Positions 26,077 to 35,009 of a DNA stretch of 64,000 nt are shown one piece after another (within the stretch, counting starts at the first letter, position 1; the number at the start of each line of letters is the position of its first letter). The position numbers were made by a program, and so were the translations under genes. Under the pieces are notes generated by a model. That model searched no databases, was not told the DNA's origin, and saw only the letters and a list, made by a program, of their open reading frames with translations. Source of the stretch: Emcibacter sp048269205 (GTDB lineage Bacteria; Pseudomonadota; Alphaproteobacteria; Sphingomonadales; Emcibacteraceae); assembly GCF_048269205.1 (NCBI RefSeq), contig NZ_JBLXJC010000001.1, forward strand, positions 1,674,001-1,738,000, given 5' to 3'.

Positions 26077-27009
26077 ATGCCCGCAAGTTATACGAAACGT
26101 TCCAGCAACTCTATCAGAAACACTATTCTTGCGACCAATGCAATAGTGTTTTTTGTCCTGATCCCGCTGTGGCTTGCGGTCGATCAGATAGACCAGAGCA
26201 GAAACCATTTGGCCCCAGTCACTTTGGTCAAGAATTTAAAGCTTCCCGAAAACACCAGCGCCATAAAATATTTTGCCGCTTACGGCTATGATCTGGGCCT
26301 CGTCCGTCGGGGTGCCACCGATGTACCCCGGCTTTATCTGTCCGGCGTCCCTTCCGAGCTGGCCGAAATGTCCGACATAAGGGAAAGAAAAAAACTATTT
26401 ATTTCCACTATGTTGCCGCTCATTCTAAAAGTAAATGAAATCATTCTGGAGGACCGGCAAAAGCTGGAAAGAATCATCCGCAAAATCGAGGTGGGCACCG
26501 TACCCACGACTTCCGAACTTCACTGGCTTCAGCGCAAGCAGAAACAGTACAGAATGAAAACAGAAGACCTCTATGCCCTCAGGAAACGGATCAATGTTGT
26601 TCCGCCGTCTCTGGCCCTGACCCAGGCCGCCATCGAAAGCGGCTGGGGCACCTCCCGGTTTGCCCAGGAAGGCAATGCGCTTTACGGACAATGGACATGG
26701 GGAAAAGACGGGCTGGTCCCTGAACGCCGGGATGACGGAAAGAAACATAAAATCAGAAGCTTTCCCAACACTATTGAGGCGGTTTTCGGATATGTCCATA
26801 ACCTGAACACCCACCGGGCCTACCGGAAATTTCGGGAAGAACGTACCCGACAGACCAGAACCGGCAAACTTAATGTTCAGAAGCTGGTGGAAACACTGGA
26901 CAATTATTCTGAACTTCGCGAAAAATATGTGCAAACCCTGAAAAACATTATCCGTGTCAACAGGATGCGGGATTTTGACGGGGCACGTCTGCAGCCTCCG
27001 CAAAGTTAG
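26077..27009 (+). CDS. Bax-like glucosaminidase-domain protein
   Basis: A 310-residue protein with one N-terminal transmembrane segment (about 18-36) that anchors a periplasmic domain. The C-terminal half (about 165-290) resembles the E. coli Bax / beta-N-acetylglucosaminidase fold: LALTQAAIESGWGTSRFAQEG holds the likely catalytic Glu, followed by NALYGQWTW and a YVHNLNTHRAYRKFR motif. It probably cuts peptidoglycan glycan strands. The middle contains a charged helical linker. It is divergent from mipZ and 41 bases upstream of panC, which is unrelated in function. Confidence 0.86.
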   Translation: MPASYTKRSSNSIRNTILATNAIVFFVLIPLWLAVDQIDQSRNHLAPVTLVKNLKLPENTSAIKYFAAYGYDLGLVRRGATDVPRLYLSGVPSELAEMSDIRERKKLFISTMLPLILKVNEIILEDRQKLERIIRKIEVGTVPTTSELHWLQRKQKQYRMKTEDLYALRKRINVVPPSLALTQAAIESGWGTSRFAQEGNALYGQWTWGKDGLVPERRDDGKKHKIRSFPNTIEAVFGYVHNLNTHRAYRKFREERTRQTRTGKLNVQKLVETLDNYSELREKYVQTLKNIIRVNRMRDFDGARLQPPQS

Positions 27010-27050
27010 CACCACAGCTCCCCGATATCATTATAGAAAAAGAGGAAAAA

Positions 27051-27920
27051 ATGCCTTCCGCACCCCTGAAAATCGTCAGAACTGTCAAGGACCTGCGGCA
27101 ACAGGTCGGTGAATGGAAGCAACAGGGTCTGAAAGTGGGACTGGTACCGACCATGGGCGCCCTGCACCATGGTCACATTTCCCTGGTCAAACGGTTACAG
27201 GAAGATTGCGACCGCATCGTGGTCAGCATCTTCGTCAATCCCAAACAATTCGGCCCCAATGAGGATCTGGACAAATATCCAAGACAGGAACGTCAGGATG
27301 CAGATAAACTTACCGAAGCCGGGGTCGAGCTTCTCTATGCGCCGACAGTCGATGAAATGTATCCGGACGGTTTCCTGACCACCGTTTCCATCACCAGAAT
27401 GACCGAAATTCTCTGCGGCGCCAACCGGCCCGGCCATTTTGACGGCGTCACCACCGTAGTTGCCAAGCTGCTTCTCCAATGCCTGCCCGACAGGGCCATT
27501 TTCGGCGAAAAGGATTTTCAACAACTAGCCGTCCTGAAAAAACTGGTTAAAGACCTGGATATTCCGGTGGAGGTTGTGTCCGGCACACTGATCCGCGATG
27601 AAGACGGCCTTGCCACATCCTCGCGCAATGTCTACCTCTCGCCTGAGGAACGCCAAACAGCGCTGGAAATACACAAAAGCCTCTCCCGGATCGTCACCGA
27701 CCTCCAGGCAGGAACAAGGACTGTTTCCGAAGCCATCACAGCCGGAGAAAAGCATCTGCTGGAGGCCGGGTTCAACGAAGTTCAGTATCTGGAAGTACGC
27801 GATGCGGAAACCCTGGAACTGGTCGATAGCATCGAGCGCCCGGCCCGTGTGCTGGTCGCTGCTGTGCTCGGCAAGACACGCCTCATCGACAACATGGCGA
27901 TCGAACCGGCCTATAGATAA
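27051..27920 (+). CDS. panC: Pantoate--beta-alanine ligase
   Basis: PanC condenses pantoate with beta-alanine using ATP to give pantothenate, the coenzyme A precursor. The 289-residue protein carries VPTMGALHHGHISLV (nucleotide-binding HxGH-type motif), SIFVNPKQFGPNEDL, FGEKDFQQLAVL and the KMSKS-like DGLATSSRNVYLS. AGAGGAAAAA precedes the ATG at 27051. panB and panD are not in the window. No membrane or signal sequence. Confidence 0.97.
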   Translation: MPSAPLKIVRTVKDLRQQVGEWKQQGLKVGLVPTMGALHHGHISLVKRLQEDCDRIVVSIFVNPKQFGPNEDLDKYPRQERQDADKLTEAGVELLYAPTVDEMYPDGFLTTVSITRMTEILCGANRPGHFDGVTTVVAKLLLQCLPDRAIFGEKDFQQLAVLKKLVKDLDIPVEVVSGTLIRDEDGLATSSRNVYLSPEERQTALEIHKSLSRIVTDLQAGTRTVSEAITAGEKHLLEAGFNEVQYLEVRDAETLELVDSIERPARVLVAAVLGKTRLIDNMAIEPAYR

Positions 27921-28022
27921 AACGGGATATAAACAGCAAGCAAGCCTGGCGACAACAAACCTCAGCCATAGCAGGTGCTGAAGCAGCGGGCCTTGTGGCT
28001 GAATCAGACGTTAAATCAAGCG

Positions 28023-28448
28023 CTAAATCAGGCCAAGTTCCTGCAGATCCCGGCGGAGCGCCTTTGGCAAATCATCCGCCCTCTGTCCTTCCGGCAAGTC
28101 CCTTGGCGCATCGGCCGGTTCCAGATACCGCCAGCCCTGATGCGGGCGCCGCGGCTGGCTTTCCGTCCGCACCAGACCGGTATCCAGGATGATCTTGCAC
28201 TTGGTGCCGTTATCCGTTTTCACTTCTTCAAAGCCGATGATCGGTTGCCGCACCAGGATAAAACCCTTTATGACCCAATAGAGTGCCCCACCGTCCAGAA
28301 CTTCTTCCGCCCGTTTCGGGGCAAAGCGGGTGATGTGGTAATTATAGGGACGACCATCGGGCAATGTCTGTTCGCGCCCTTTGCGCACCTCAATCAGGTG
28401 CTCAACGCTGTCAATTCCCACACAGAGTTTCAGAAGATGAACGGTCAT
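28023..28448 (-). CDS. DUF1489 family protein
   Basis: A 141-residue alphaproteobacterial protein of the DUF1489 family, recognisable by MTVHLLKLCVGIDSVEHL, the basic THMTR-like region here reading YHITRFAPKRAEE, SLYWVIKG-type GALYWVIKGFILVRQPI, and the end segment HQGWRYLEPADAPRDL. Function unknown, no export signal. The ATG at 28448 lies 8 bases after the mgtE stop, so the two are probably co-transcribed; a longer frame would extend into mgtE and is not supported. Confidence 0.87.
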   Translation of the reverse strand: MTVHLLKLCVGIDSVEHLIEVRKGREQTLPDGRPYNYHITRFAPKRAEEVLDGGALYWVIKGFILVRQPIIGFEEVKTDNGTKCKIILDTGLVRTESQPRRPHQGWRYLEPADAPRDLPEGQRADDLPKALRRDLQELGLI

Positions 28449-28456
28449 GGCATCGC

Positions 28457-29881
28457 TCAGAGCAGGAAAAGGGCAGCGAAACCGAGAAAGGCCAGAAACC
28501 CGATCACATCGGTAATAGCCGTCACCAGTACGGTACTGGCCAGGGCCGGGTCCACCTTCATCTTTTCGAGAGTCAACGGCACCATGATTCCGGCAAGACC
28601 GGCAACGATCATGTTGACCACCATGGCCAGGGCAATCACCCCGCCCAGCGCCGTGTTTGAAAACCATAGTAACGTCAACACACCGATCAGCACTGCCAGG
28701 GCGCAACCGTTGAGGAATCCAATCGATAATTCACGGGTCACCACGCGCAGGGCGTTGGAGGGCGTCAGTTCCTTGGTCGCCAGCGCCCGGACCGCAACGG
28801 TCATGGCCTGATTGCCCGCATTGCCGCCCAGCGAGGCCACAATGGGCATCAGAATAGCCAGGGCCACCATCTGCTGGATGGTAGCGTCAAACTGTGCAAT
28901 CACCGAGGACGCCAACAGAGCCGTTCCCAGATTGACCACCAGCCACAAAATGCGGTTGCGCGAAGCTTCCCACACGCTTTCCAGAATATCCGTGTCCTGC
29001 ACACCGGCCATACGCAGGATATCTTCCTGAACCTCTTCGTCCATCACGTCCACGACGTCATCGACGGTGATCATACCGATCAGTCGTCCGTTCTCGTCGA
29101 CTACCCCCATGGAAGTCAGGTCATACTGACGAAACAGGAAGGCCACTTCCTCCTGGTCCATATCCACCGGCACCACCTTGGGGTCCGCATCCATGATCTC
29201 GCTGACCAATACGTCGCGACCGGACCGCAGTAGATGGCTGAGCCTTAATGTTCCGATAGGGTGATGCAACGGATCAACCACAAATATCTCGTAAAAATCT
29301 TCCGGCAGGGAAGCATCCTCGCGCAGGAAATCAATAACCTTACCCACGGACCAAAGGCTTGGCACAGCGATAAGCTTTTTCTGCAGCAGTCGCCCGGCGC
29401 TCTCTTCCGGATAGGACAGCCCCTCTTCGACGGCAATCCTGTCGTCTTCCGGCAAGGCTTCCAGAATCCTGCGCTGATCCGTTTCGTCCAGATCTTCCAG
29501 AAGGTGAATGGCGTCATCGGTTTCCAGTTCGGAAATGGCCTTGACCACATGCCGGTCTTCCATCTCCGTGATCACATGATCACGAGCCACCTCGTCCAGT
29601 TCGGTCAGGACCCCTGGATCAAGCTCCTCCCCCAGGTGGGACACCAGGGCGGCGCGATCTTCTGTGGTCAGCTGCTCAAGAAGGTCGGCCAGGTCGGCCG
29701 AATGGAGGGCTTCAACCACTTCATCAATGACGTCATGGTCTTCTTCCTCGAGGGCGCGGACAACTTCCTGGACAAGCTCGGGACCGTGCTGAAGCACTTC
29801 CTGCTTCAGTTTTTTCTTTTTCCGCTTCTTTTTCTTCTTTTTCTTCTTGCGCTCGGGCTCAAGAAGGTCCGGTGCCGTCAT
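28457..29881 (-). CDS. mgtE: Magnesium transporter MgtE
   Basis: A 474-residue Mg2+ channel/transporter. The order is an MgtE_N superhelical domain (about 50-150), tandem CBS domains (about 150-275; VDPLHHPIGTLRLSHLL and GVVDENGRLIGMITVDDVVD), and five membrane helices (about 300-474) with the pore motif PIVASLGGNAGNQAMT. Cytosolic Mg2+ closes the channel through the N and CBS domains. The N-terminus is odd: residues 11-27 are nearly all Lys/Arg (ERKKKKKKKKRKKKKLKQ). The gene lies upstream of DUF1489 and divergent from the aminotransferase. Confidence 0.95.
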   Translation of the reverse strand: MTAPDLLEPERKKKKKKKKRKKKKLKQEVLQHGPELVQEVVRALEEEDHDVIDEVVEALHSADLADLLEQLTTEDRAALVSHLGEELDPGVLTELDEVARDHVITEMEDRHVVKAISELETDDAIHLLEDLDETDQRRILEALPEDDRIAVEEGLSYPEESAGRLLQKKLIAVPSLWSVGKVIDFLREDASLPEDFYEIFVVDPLHHPIGTLRLSHLLRSGRDVLVSEIMDADPKVVPVDMDQEEVAFLFRQYDLTSMGVVDENGRLIGMITVDDVVDVMDEEVQEDILRMAGVQDTDILESVWEASRNRILWLVVNLGTALLASSVIAQFDATIQQMVALAILMPIVASLGGNAGNQAMTVAVRALATKELTPSNALRVVTRELSIGFLNGCALAVLIGVLTLLWFSNTALGGVIALAMVVNMIVAGLAGIMVPLTLEKMKVDPALASTVLVTAITDVIGFLAFLGFAALFLL

Positions 29882-30037
29882 ATGCTTCGCCCTTATGGTA
29901 TGCGACAGGTATCCGATGATTCAGGTTTCGGGTCAAGGTCCAATGAATTTGACCCGTGAAATTTTATTTTAACGACGCCCTTCCGCTTTTGAAAGCCGGA
30001 AGGCATAATCCGCATAAAATAAAATTGAGGTCTTTTC

Positions 30038-31153
30038 ATGAACACATTCATCCCGCCAAAAAGAACCCTGATGGGGCCCGGCCCCTCTGATGTGCCCGCC
30101 CGCGTGCTCGAGGCCCTGGCCCGCCCCACCATCGGCCATCTTGACCCGGCCTTCCAGGGCCTGATGGAGGAGATCAAGACACTCCTGAAATATGCCTTCC
30201 GGACGGAAAACGCCCTGACCTTTCCGTTGTCCGCTCCGGGATCGGCCGGAATGGAATGCGCCTTTGTCAATCTGCTGGAGCCCGGCGACAAGGCCATCAT
30301 CTGCCGCAACGGTGTGTTTGGCGGACGCATGGTCGAGAATGTGGAACGCGCAGGCGCCATTGCCGTAGTGGTTGAAAATGATTGGGGAGAGCCCGTGGAC
30401 CTGCAAATGGTCGAGGACGCCCTCCTCGACCATCCGGACGCCAAACTTCTGGCCTTTGTCCAGGCTGAAACCTCCACCGGGGTGATGTCCGATGCGGAAA
30501 CCTTGTGCCGTCTGGCCCGGGACCATGACTGCCTGACCGTGGTGGATGCGGTAACCTCCCTCGGCGGCAGCCCGCTGGAGGTGGATAAATGGGGCATTGA
30601 TGCGGTCTATAGCGGTAGTCAGAAATGCCTCAGCTGCCCGCCGGGCCTCTCCCCGGTCAGCTTTTCCGAACGGGCGCTGGATGTGATCAGGAGCCGGACA
30701 GAAAAGGTCCAGAGCTGGTTCCTGGACCTGAGCCTGGTTATGGATTACTGGGACGGCGAAGGCGGTCGCAGTTATCATCATACCGCCCCTGTTAACGCCA
30801 TGTATGGCCTGCATGAAAGCCTGCTGATCCTAAAGGAGGAAGGATTGGAAGCCGCCTGGGCCCGGCACACCGCCATGCATGAAAGGTTGCGCGACGGGCT
30901 GGAGGAAATGGGCATCGAGTTCCTTGTCGCCCCGGAATATCGCCTGCCGCAGCTCAACACTATCAAAGTCCCGGATCATGTCACTGACGAGGCAACACTT
31001 CGGAAACGGCTTCTGGAGGAATTCAATCTGGAGATCGGCGCCGGATTAGGGGCGCTTGCCGGCAAGGTCTGGCGCATCGGCCTGATGGGCCATAGCGCGC
31101 GGGAAGAAAATGTAGAGCTCTGCTTGCGGGCGTTGAGGCGGGTGCTGAATTAG
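30038..31153 (+). CDS. Alanine/serine--glyoxylate-type aminotransferase
   Basis: A 371-residue class V PLP aminotransferase of the alanine/serine-glyoxylate group. Hallmarks are the N-terminal LMGPGPSDVPARVLEA, the SAPGSAGMECAFVNLL glycine-rich segment, the PLP-pyridine Asp in VVDAVTSLGGSP, and Schiff-base Lys196 in GSQKCLSCPPGL. It likely converts glyoxylate and an amino acid to glycine and an oxo acid, but donor preference cannot be read from sequence. Its last 16 codons lie inside a 55-bp sequence repeated 753 bp downstream, so this locus was probably an insertion or recombination site. Confidence 0.9.
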   Translation: MNTFIPPKRTLMGPGPSDVPARVLEALARPTIGHLDPAFQGLMEEIKTLLKYAFRTENALTFPLSAPGSAGMECAFVNLLEPGDKAIICRNGVFGGRMVENVERAGAIAVVVENDWGEPVDLQMVEDALLDHPDAKLLAFVQAETSTGVMSDAETLCRLARDHDCLTVVDAVTSLGGSPLEVDKWGIDAVYSGSQKCLSCPPGLSPVSFSERALDVIRSRTEKVQSWFLDLSLVMDYWDGEGGRSYHHTAPVNAMYGLHESLLILKEEGLEAAWARHTAMHERLRDGLEEMGIEFLVAPEYRLPQLNTIKVPDHVTDEATLRKRLLEEFNLEIGAGLGALAGKVWRIGLMGHSAREENVELCLRALRRVLN

Positions 31154-31156
31154 GAG
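31102..31156 (+). repeat. 55-bp direct repeat, left copy
   Basis: GGAAGAAAATGTAGAG through GAATTAGGAG, covering the end of the aminotransferase gene and 3 bases beyond its stop. It matches bases 31855-31909 at 52 of 55 positions. Its last six bases (TAGGAG) appear to serve as the Shine-Dalgarno site for the orphan gene at 31167. Confidence 0.9.
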
Positions 31157-31166
31157 CAACTGTAAA

Positions 31167-31787
31167 ATGCATTTCTTCGATATGACATTTACAACCGATA
31201 AAAAGCAATACCTTCGCTTTACCGGCATTAAATCAAATCTACAAATTGTTGAACTATTCAGAATGAAGTTCGCCAAGAATGAAAATTGCATCTATCTATT
31301 CTTCAAGAATCCCGTGAACCAACAAGATGTCAGAATTACTATGCATAGTTCCGGCATAGTCAATATACATGAAAAAAGGGGTGAAACCGAAGGCTCGAAA
31401 AGGATCATTCAAGAGCCGACCACTGAAAAGCTGGTACGGCATGTGGCAACCGCAGAATTTCTTTTTGCTGAAAAGTTTCCTAAAGTCTCTATTGAAAAAG
31501 TGAATTCATCTAAAAAAAACATAATATACACTCCAATTAATATCTTCGGACAACATTTCAGGTTTACTATTCTGTGTATCCATAAAGACGTTGACTGGAA
31601 TACACCCCGTATAGATCAAATAGAATGTAACGCGCTAAATTTAGCATTCCCTGACGGAGACTACTTTTTCCAATGTTTAACTTGGGTACCTTCAAACCCA
31701 ACCTTAAAAACAGAAGGTATTGCTTTTCTATTTGGCGGGTCCAATCCCGAAATAGATAAGATATACGAAACGGTAGGGCTGCTTTAG
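31167..31787 (+). CDS. Orphan hypothetical protein in a repeat-bounded islet
   Basis: A 206-residue protein I cannot place in any family. It is basic and rich in Lys, Ile, Phe and Asn, with no signal peptide or membrane helix, and looks like a soluble mixed alpha/beta protein; recognisable patches are MHFFDMTFTTDKKQYLRFTG and WVPSNPTLKTEGIAFLFGG. Base composition is clearly more AT-rich than every neighbour and codons such as ATA and AAA are common, pointing to recent acquisition. AGGAG lies 10 bases before the ATG. It is enclosed by 55-bp direct repeats. Confidence 0.6.
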   Translation: MHFFDMTFTTDKKQYLRFTGIKSNLQIVELFRMKFAKNENCIYLFFKNPVNQQDVRITMHSSGIVNIHEKRGETEGSKRIIQEPTTEKLVRHVATAEFLFAEKFPKVSIEKVNSSKKNIIYTPINIFGQHFRFTILCIHKDVDWNTPRIDQIECNALNLAFPDGDYFFQCLTWVPSNPTLKTEGIAFLFGGSNPEIDKIYETVGLL

Positions 31788-31854
31788 GCGGCTCAACCTT
31801 CGGGTAACCCCTTTTATTGATTAATTTCAGTGAACTTTTATGGACGAGGTATCT

Positions 31855-31909
31855 GGAAGAGAATGTAGAGCTCTGCTTGCAGGCGTTGAGGCGGGTGCTG
31901 AATTAAGAG
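31855..31909 (+). repeat. 55-bp direct repeat, right copy
   Basis: GGAAGAGAATGTAGAG through GAATTAAGAG, a degenerate second copy of the aminotransferase 3' end including its stop codon. The three differences from the left copy are all A/G transitions. The segment upstream of it (31788-31854) is AT-rich and unlike the aminotransferase gene. Confidence 0.9.
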
Positions 31910-31997
31910 ATATCGGATGATATAAAACTGTTACCCGCCATCCCTTTCGGGGATATAGTGCCATTGAATTAAACAAGTAACCACAGCGTCCTGAAAA

Positions 31998-32570
31998 ATG
32001 AATGACTTCACCCGGAACAATACTCCTGACCATACCCGGCTAGCCGGTATCAGCCTGATCCTCGGCGGCGCCCGCTCCGGCAAAAGCCGGTTTGGCGAAC
32101 GCCTGGCCCTTGGACTGGACGATAACCCCGTCTATCTCGCCACAGCAGAGATTCGGGATGAAGAGATGAGAGAGAGAATAGACCTGCACAAAAGGGACCG
32201 CAGTGATAACTGGACCACCCTTGAGGAACCGCTGGAGATTGCCGACAAAATTGCCGGACAGGGGACCATGGTCATCGACTGCCTGACCCTGTGGCTCAGC
32301 AATCTGATGGAACGGGAAAGAGATGTGAAGAAAGAAACAGAGAGGTTTGTCAACGCCCTCGGCCAAAGCCAGGGTAACGTCATTATGATTTCCAACGAAA
32401 CGGGGCTCGGCATCGTGCCGGACAATGCCCTGGCCCGAACCTTCCGCGATCAGGCCGGGCGCCTTAATCAGAGAGTTGCGGAAGTGGCCGACAACGTCAT
32501 TTTCATGGCCGCGGGTTTGCCCATGGTCCTCAAAAAAAACGGTGAGCCAATCTGGGGAGACTATATGTGA
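31998..32570 (+). CDS. cobU: Adenosylcobinamide kinase / guanylyltransferase
   Basis: CobU (CobP) phosphorylates adenosylcobinamide and transfers GMP from GTP, giving adenosylcobinamide-GDP for lower-ligand assembly. The 190-residue protein has the P-loop GGARSGKS (23-30) and VIDCLTLWLSNLM as the second conserved stretch; the nucleotidyl-acceptor His sits in the IDLHKRDRS region. It begins a plus-strand cobU-cobT-cobS-cobC run with 4-base overlaps. I see no riboswitch directly in front, only 88 bases after the 55-bp repeat. Confidence 0.94.
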   Translation: MNDFTRNNTPDHTRLAGISLILGGARSGKSRFGERLALGLDDNPVYLATAEIRDEEMRERIDLHKRDRSDNWTTLEEPLEIADKIAGQGTMVIDCLTLWLSNLMERERDVKKETERFVNALGQSQGNVIMISNETGLGIVPDNALARTFRDQAGRLNQRVAEVADNVIFMAAGLPMVLKKNGEPIWGDYM

Positions 32571-33592
32571 CGAGCCTGCCCTTTAACAGCAGAGAAGATT
32601 TCCTCAGCGTCCTCACAAACCTGCCAACCACAGATAAAAGTTATACGGATTTTGCCCGCCACAGGCAGGATAGCCTGACTAAGCCGCAGGGCTCCCTCGG
32701 CAAGCTGGAAGAACTTTCCATATTCATGGCCGGATGGCAAACCCGTGAATTTCCCCGGCTTGAAAAGGTTTCATGCCTTGTATTTGCCGGCAATCACGGT
32801 GTTGTCTCGCAAGGTATTTCCGCCTATCCGCCGGAAGTCACCGCGCAGATGGTTCAGAATTTTAAAAATGGCGGAGCCGCTATAAATCAACTCTGCACAC
32901 TTTCCGGAGCAGAACTCAAAGTCATCCCCCTCGACCTTGACCGTCCCACGGGCGACTTCACTGAAGAACCGGCCATGAGCGAGGAAGAATTGTGCAAGGC
33001 ATTACAGGCCGGTGCCGATGCGGTCCCGACGGAGGCTGATTGCCTGCTGCTGGGGGAAATGGGTATCGGCAATACAACATCCGCAGCGGCGCTGTCGTTG
33101 GCGTTGTTCGGCGGCGGCGGGCAACAGTGGGTCGGCCGCGGCACCGGACTGGAAGATGAAAAGCTGGCCCATAAAACCGCAGTCGTGGAAAAGGCCGTTA
33201 AACTGCATCAGTCCGGGATTGCAGATTCCTTTGAATTGCTGCGGCGTCTGGGCGGACGGGAACTTGCCGCCATTGCCGGGGCGGTAATCGCCGCCCGCCA
33301 TAACCGGATACCGGTCCTGCTGGATGGTTTTATCTCTACCGCGGCGGCGGCCAGCCTGATCAGAAGCGCCCCGGACAGTCTTGATCATTGCCAGGTTTCG
33401 CACCTGTCGGTCGAGCCCGGTCATCGTCATCTGGTGGAAGCACTTGGCAAATCCCCCATCCTGCAGTTGGATATGCGGCTCGGCGAAGCCTCCGGCGCCG
33501 CCGTAGCCCTGATGATCCTGCGGGCGGCGCTTGCCACCTATTCCGGCATGGCCAGTTTCGAAGAAGCCCATGTCTCCAGGTCAGTGCAATGA
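32567..33592 (+). CDS. cobT: Nicotinate-nucleotide-DMB phosphoribosyltransferase
   Basis: CobT makes alpha-ribazole 5'-phosphate from nicotinate mononucleotide and dimethylbenzimidazole. The 341-residue enzyme has KPQGSLGKLEELS, the VFAGNHGV signature, GEMGIGNTTSAAA and the catalytic base Glu307 in LGEASGAAVAL. It begins with GTG at 32567, overlapping the cobU stop by four bases (GTGA), so the two are translationally coupled. Confidence 0.95.
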   Translation: MTSLPFNSREDFLSVLTNLPTTDKSYTDFARHRQDSLTKPQGSLGKLEELSIFMAGWQTREFPRLEKVSCLVFAGNHGVVSQGISAYPPEVTAQMVQNFKNGGAAINQLCTLSGAELKVIPLDLDRPTGDFTEEPAMSEEELCKALQAGADAVPTEADCLLLGEMGIGNTTSAAALSLALFGGGGQQWVGRGTGLEDEKLAHKTAVVEKAVKLHQSGIADSFELLRRLGGRELAAIAGAVIAARHNRIPVLLDGFISTAAAASLIRSAPDSLDHCQVSHLSVEPGHRHLVEALGKSPILQLDMRLGEASGAAVALMILRAALATYSGMASFEEAHVSRSVQ

Positions 33593-34389
33593 ATGAGTTG
33601 CCAGAAACCCAGAAACAACATCACAGCCCCGCACTGGTCCGGGATATTGCCGCTGCCCTGATGGTGCTGACACGAATACCTGTCCCATGGGAACGCCTTT
33701 CGGATCATGCGCCGGACATTTCCCGCAGCCTGTGGGCCTATCCGCTTGTGGGTCTGCTGGTAGCGGCATGTGGTGGATTTATATTCTGGGGTACCCAGGC
33801 ACTGCTGTTACCGTCCTGGATTGCCGCCTTTCTGGCTTTGGCCGCCATGATTTTTCTCACAGGCGCCTTCCATGAAGACGGCCTTGCCGATGTGGCGGAC
33901 GGTTTCGGCGGCGGCCTGACGCGGGACCGCAAGCTGGAAATCATGCGGGACAGCCGGGTCGGCACTTACGGGGCCCTGGCCCTGATTTTATCCATTGCCC
34001 TGCGCGCTGCAGCCCTTGGCGTTATGACATCGTCCGGCGCCCTCATCGCCCTGTTGATCAGTGGCGCTTTCAGCCGGTTGGCGATTGTCTTTGCCATTTC
34101 CTCCCTCCCCCCTGCCCGCAAGGACGGTCTTGCGGCAGGGACGGAAAAACCCGCACCGATATTGATCGGCGTTGCCCTGGGTATAAGTCTGCTGCCGGCG
34201 TTTTTCCTGCTCGGTTGGCCCGCAATGACCCTGTGCCTGCTTCTGTCACTTGCTGCGGTTTTCCTCATGGGAAGGCTTGCCATGAGGCAGGTGGGCGGTA
34301 TCACCGGAGATGTCCTTGGCGCCGTCCAGCAGATCAGCGAAATTGCCATCCTGCTCGGTTTGCTCTCCTTCTGGAATTTCGCCTCATGA
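33589..34389 (+). CDS. cobS: Adenosylcobinamide-GDP ribazoletransferase
   Basis: CobS (cobalamin synthase) joins adenosylcobinamide-GDP and alpha-ribazole(-phosphate) in the inner membrane. The 266-residue protein has six or seven hydrophobic helices and the acidic family motif FHEDGLADVADGFGGG, followed by LEIMRDSRVGTYG. The ATG at 33589 overlaps the cobT stop (ATGA). A longer open frame inside cobT is not used, because it lacks family similarity. Confidence 0.95.
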   Translation: MNELPETQKQHHSPALVRDIAAALMVLTRIPVPWERLSDHAPDISRSLWAYPLVGLLVAACGGFIFWGTQALLLPSWIAAFLALAAMIFLTGAFHEDGLADVADGFGGGLTRDRKLEIMRDSRVGTYGALALILSIALRAAALGVMTSSGALIALLISGAFSRLAIVFAISSLPPARKDGLAAGTEKPAPILIGVALGISLLPAFFLLGWPAMTLCLLLSLAAVFLMGRLAMRQVGGITGDVLGAVQQISEIAILLGLLSFWNFAS

Positions 34390-35009
34390 GCATCATCGAC
34401 TGGTATCTTGTCCGTCATGCCCCGGTTCTCGGTGCCAGGGAAAATCTTTATAAATCCGCCGACGAACCGGCCGATCTTTCCAACCATGCAGCTCTTGACT
34501 GGATTGCCCAAAGGTTACCGGATCAGGCCCAGTGGTTCTCAAGCCCGCTTCAGCGTACCCGGCAAACCGCGCAGGCCCTGCGGGAACGCAAGCAGGTAAC
34601 CGGGGAGCTGATCACCTCCCCGGAACTGACGGAACAGGATTTCGGCGACTGGTACGGTCTGGAATTTGATAAACTATGGCCTAAAATAGAGGGCCTGCCA
34701 CCCCATAACTGGTCATTGCTGGCGGCAGACAGCACCCCTCCCGGCGGGGAATCCTTCACTCAGGTTGCTGCACGGGCGACAAGCTTTTTGGAAGGTCATG
34801 TCGGGGATGGTTCGACGGCACCCCGGGTTATTGTCACCCATGCCGGCGTCATCCGGGCCATTCTCGGTCATTGCTTCGAGCTTGCCCCGGACCTGGCCCT
34901 GAATTTCGCCCTGGATACCCTTTCCCTTACCCATCTGCAGTTCAGTGCCAAGGAGTTTCGCGGCGGCCACTGGCGGCTGGTTGGCCTCAATCACGTCCTT
35001 CCGGATTAA
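34386..35009 (+). CDS. cobC: Histidine phosphatase, CobC-like
   Basis: A 207-residue histidine-phosphatase-superfamily protein, placed as alpha-ribazole (adenosylcobalamin 5'-phosphate) phosphatase by its position after cobS. The phospho-acceptor motif reads LVRHAP (His in RHAP rather than the common RHG), which many alphaproteobacterial homologues share. Later residues SSPLQRTRQTAQAL and VIVTHAGVIRAIL complete the catalytic pocket. ATGA overlap with cobS couples their translation. Its stop codon overlaps the cobO stop on the other strand. Confidence 0.87.
   Translation: MSIIDWYLVRHAPVLGARENLYKSADEPADLSNHAALDWIAQRLPDQAQWFSSPLQRTRQTAQALRERKQVTGELITSPELTEQDFGDWYGLEFDKLWPKIEGLPPHNWSLLAADSTPPGGESFTQVAARATSFLEGHVGDGSTAPRVIVTHAGVIRAILGHCFELAPDLALNFALDTLSLTHLQFSAKEFRGGHWRLVGLNHVLPD

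Noticed and set aside
31801..31937. 8-bp inverted repeat CGGGTAAC / GTTACCCG around the right 55-bp repeat, as transposon ends
   Set aside because: Too short, no transposase, and it encloses only the repeat copy; chance is sufficient.
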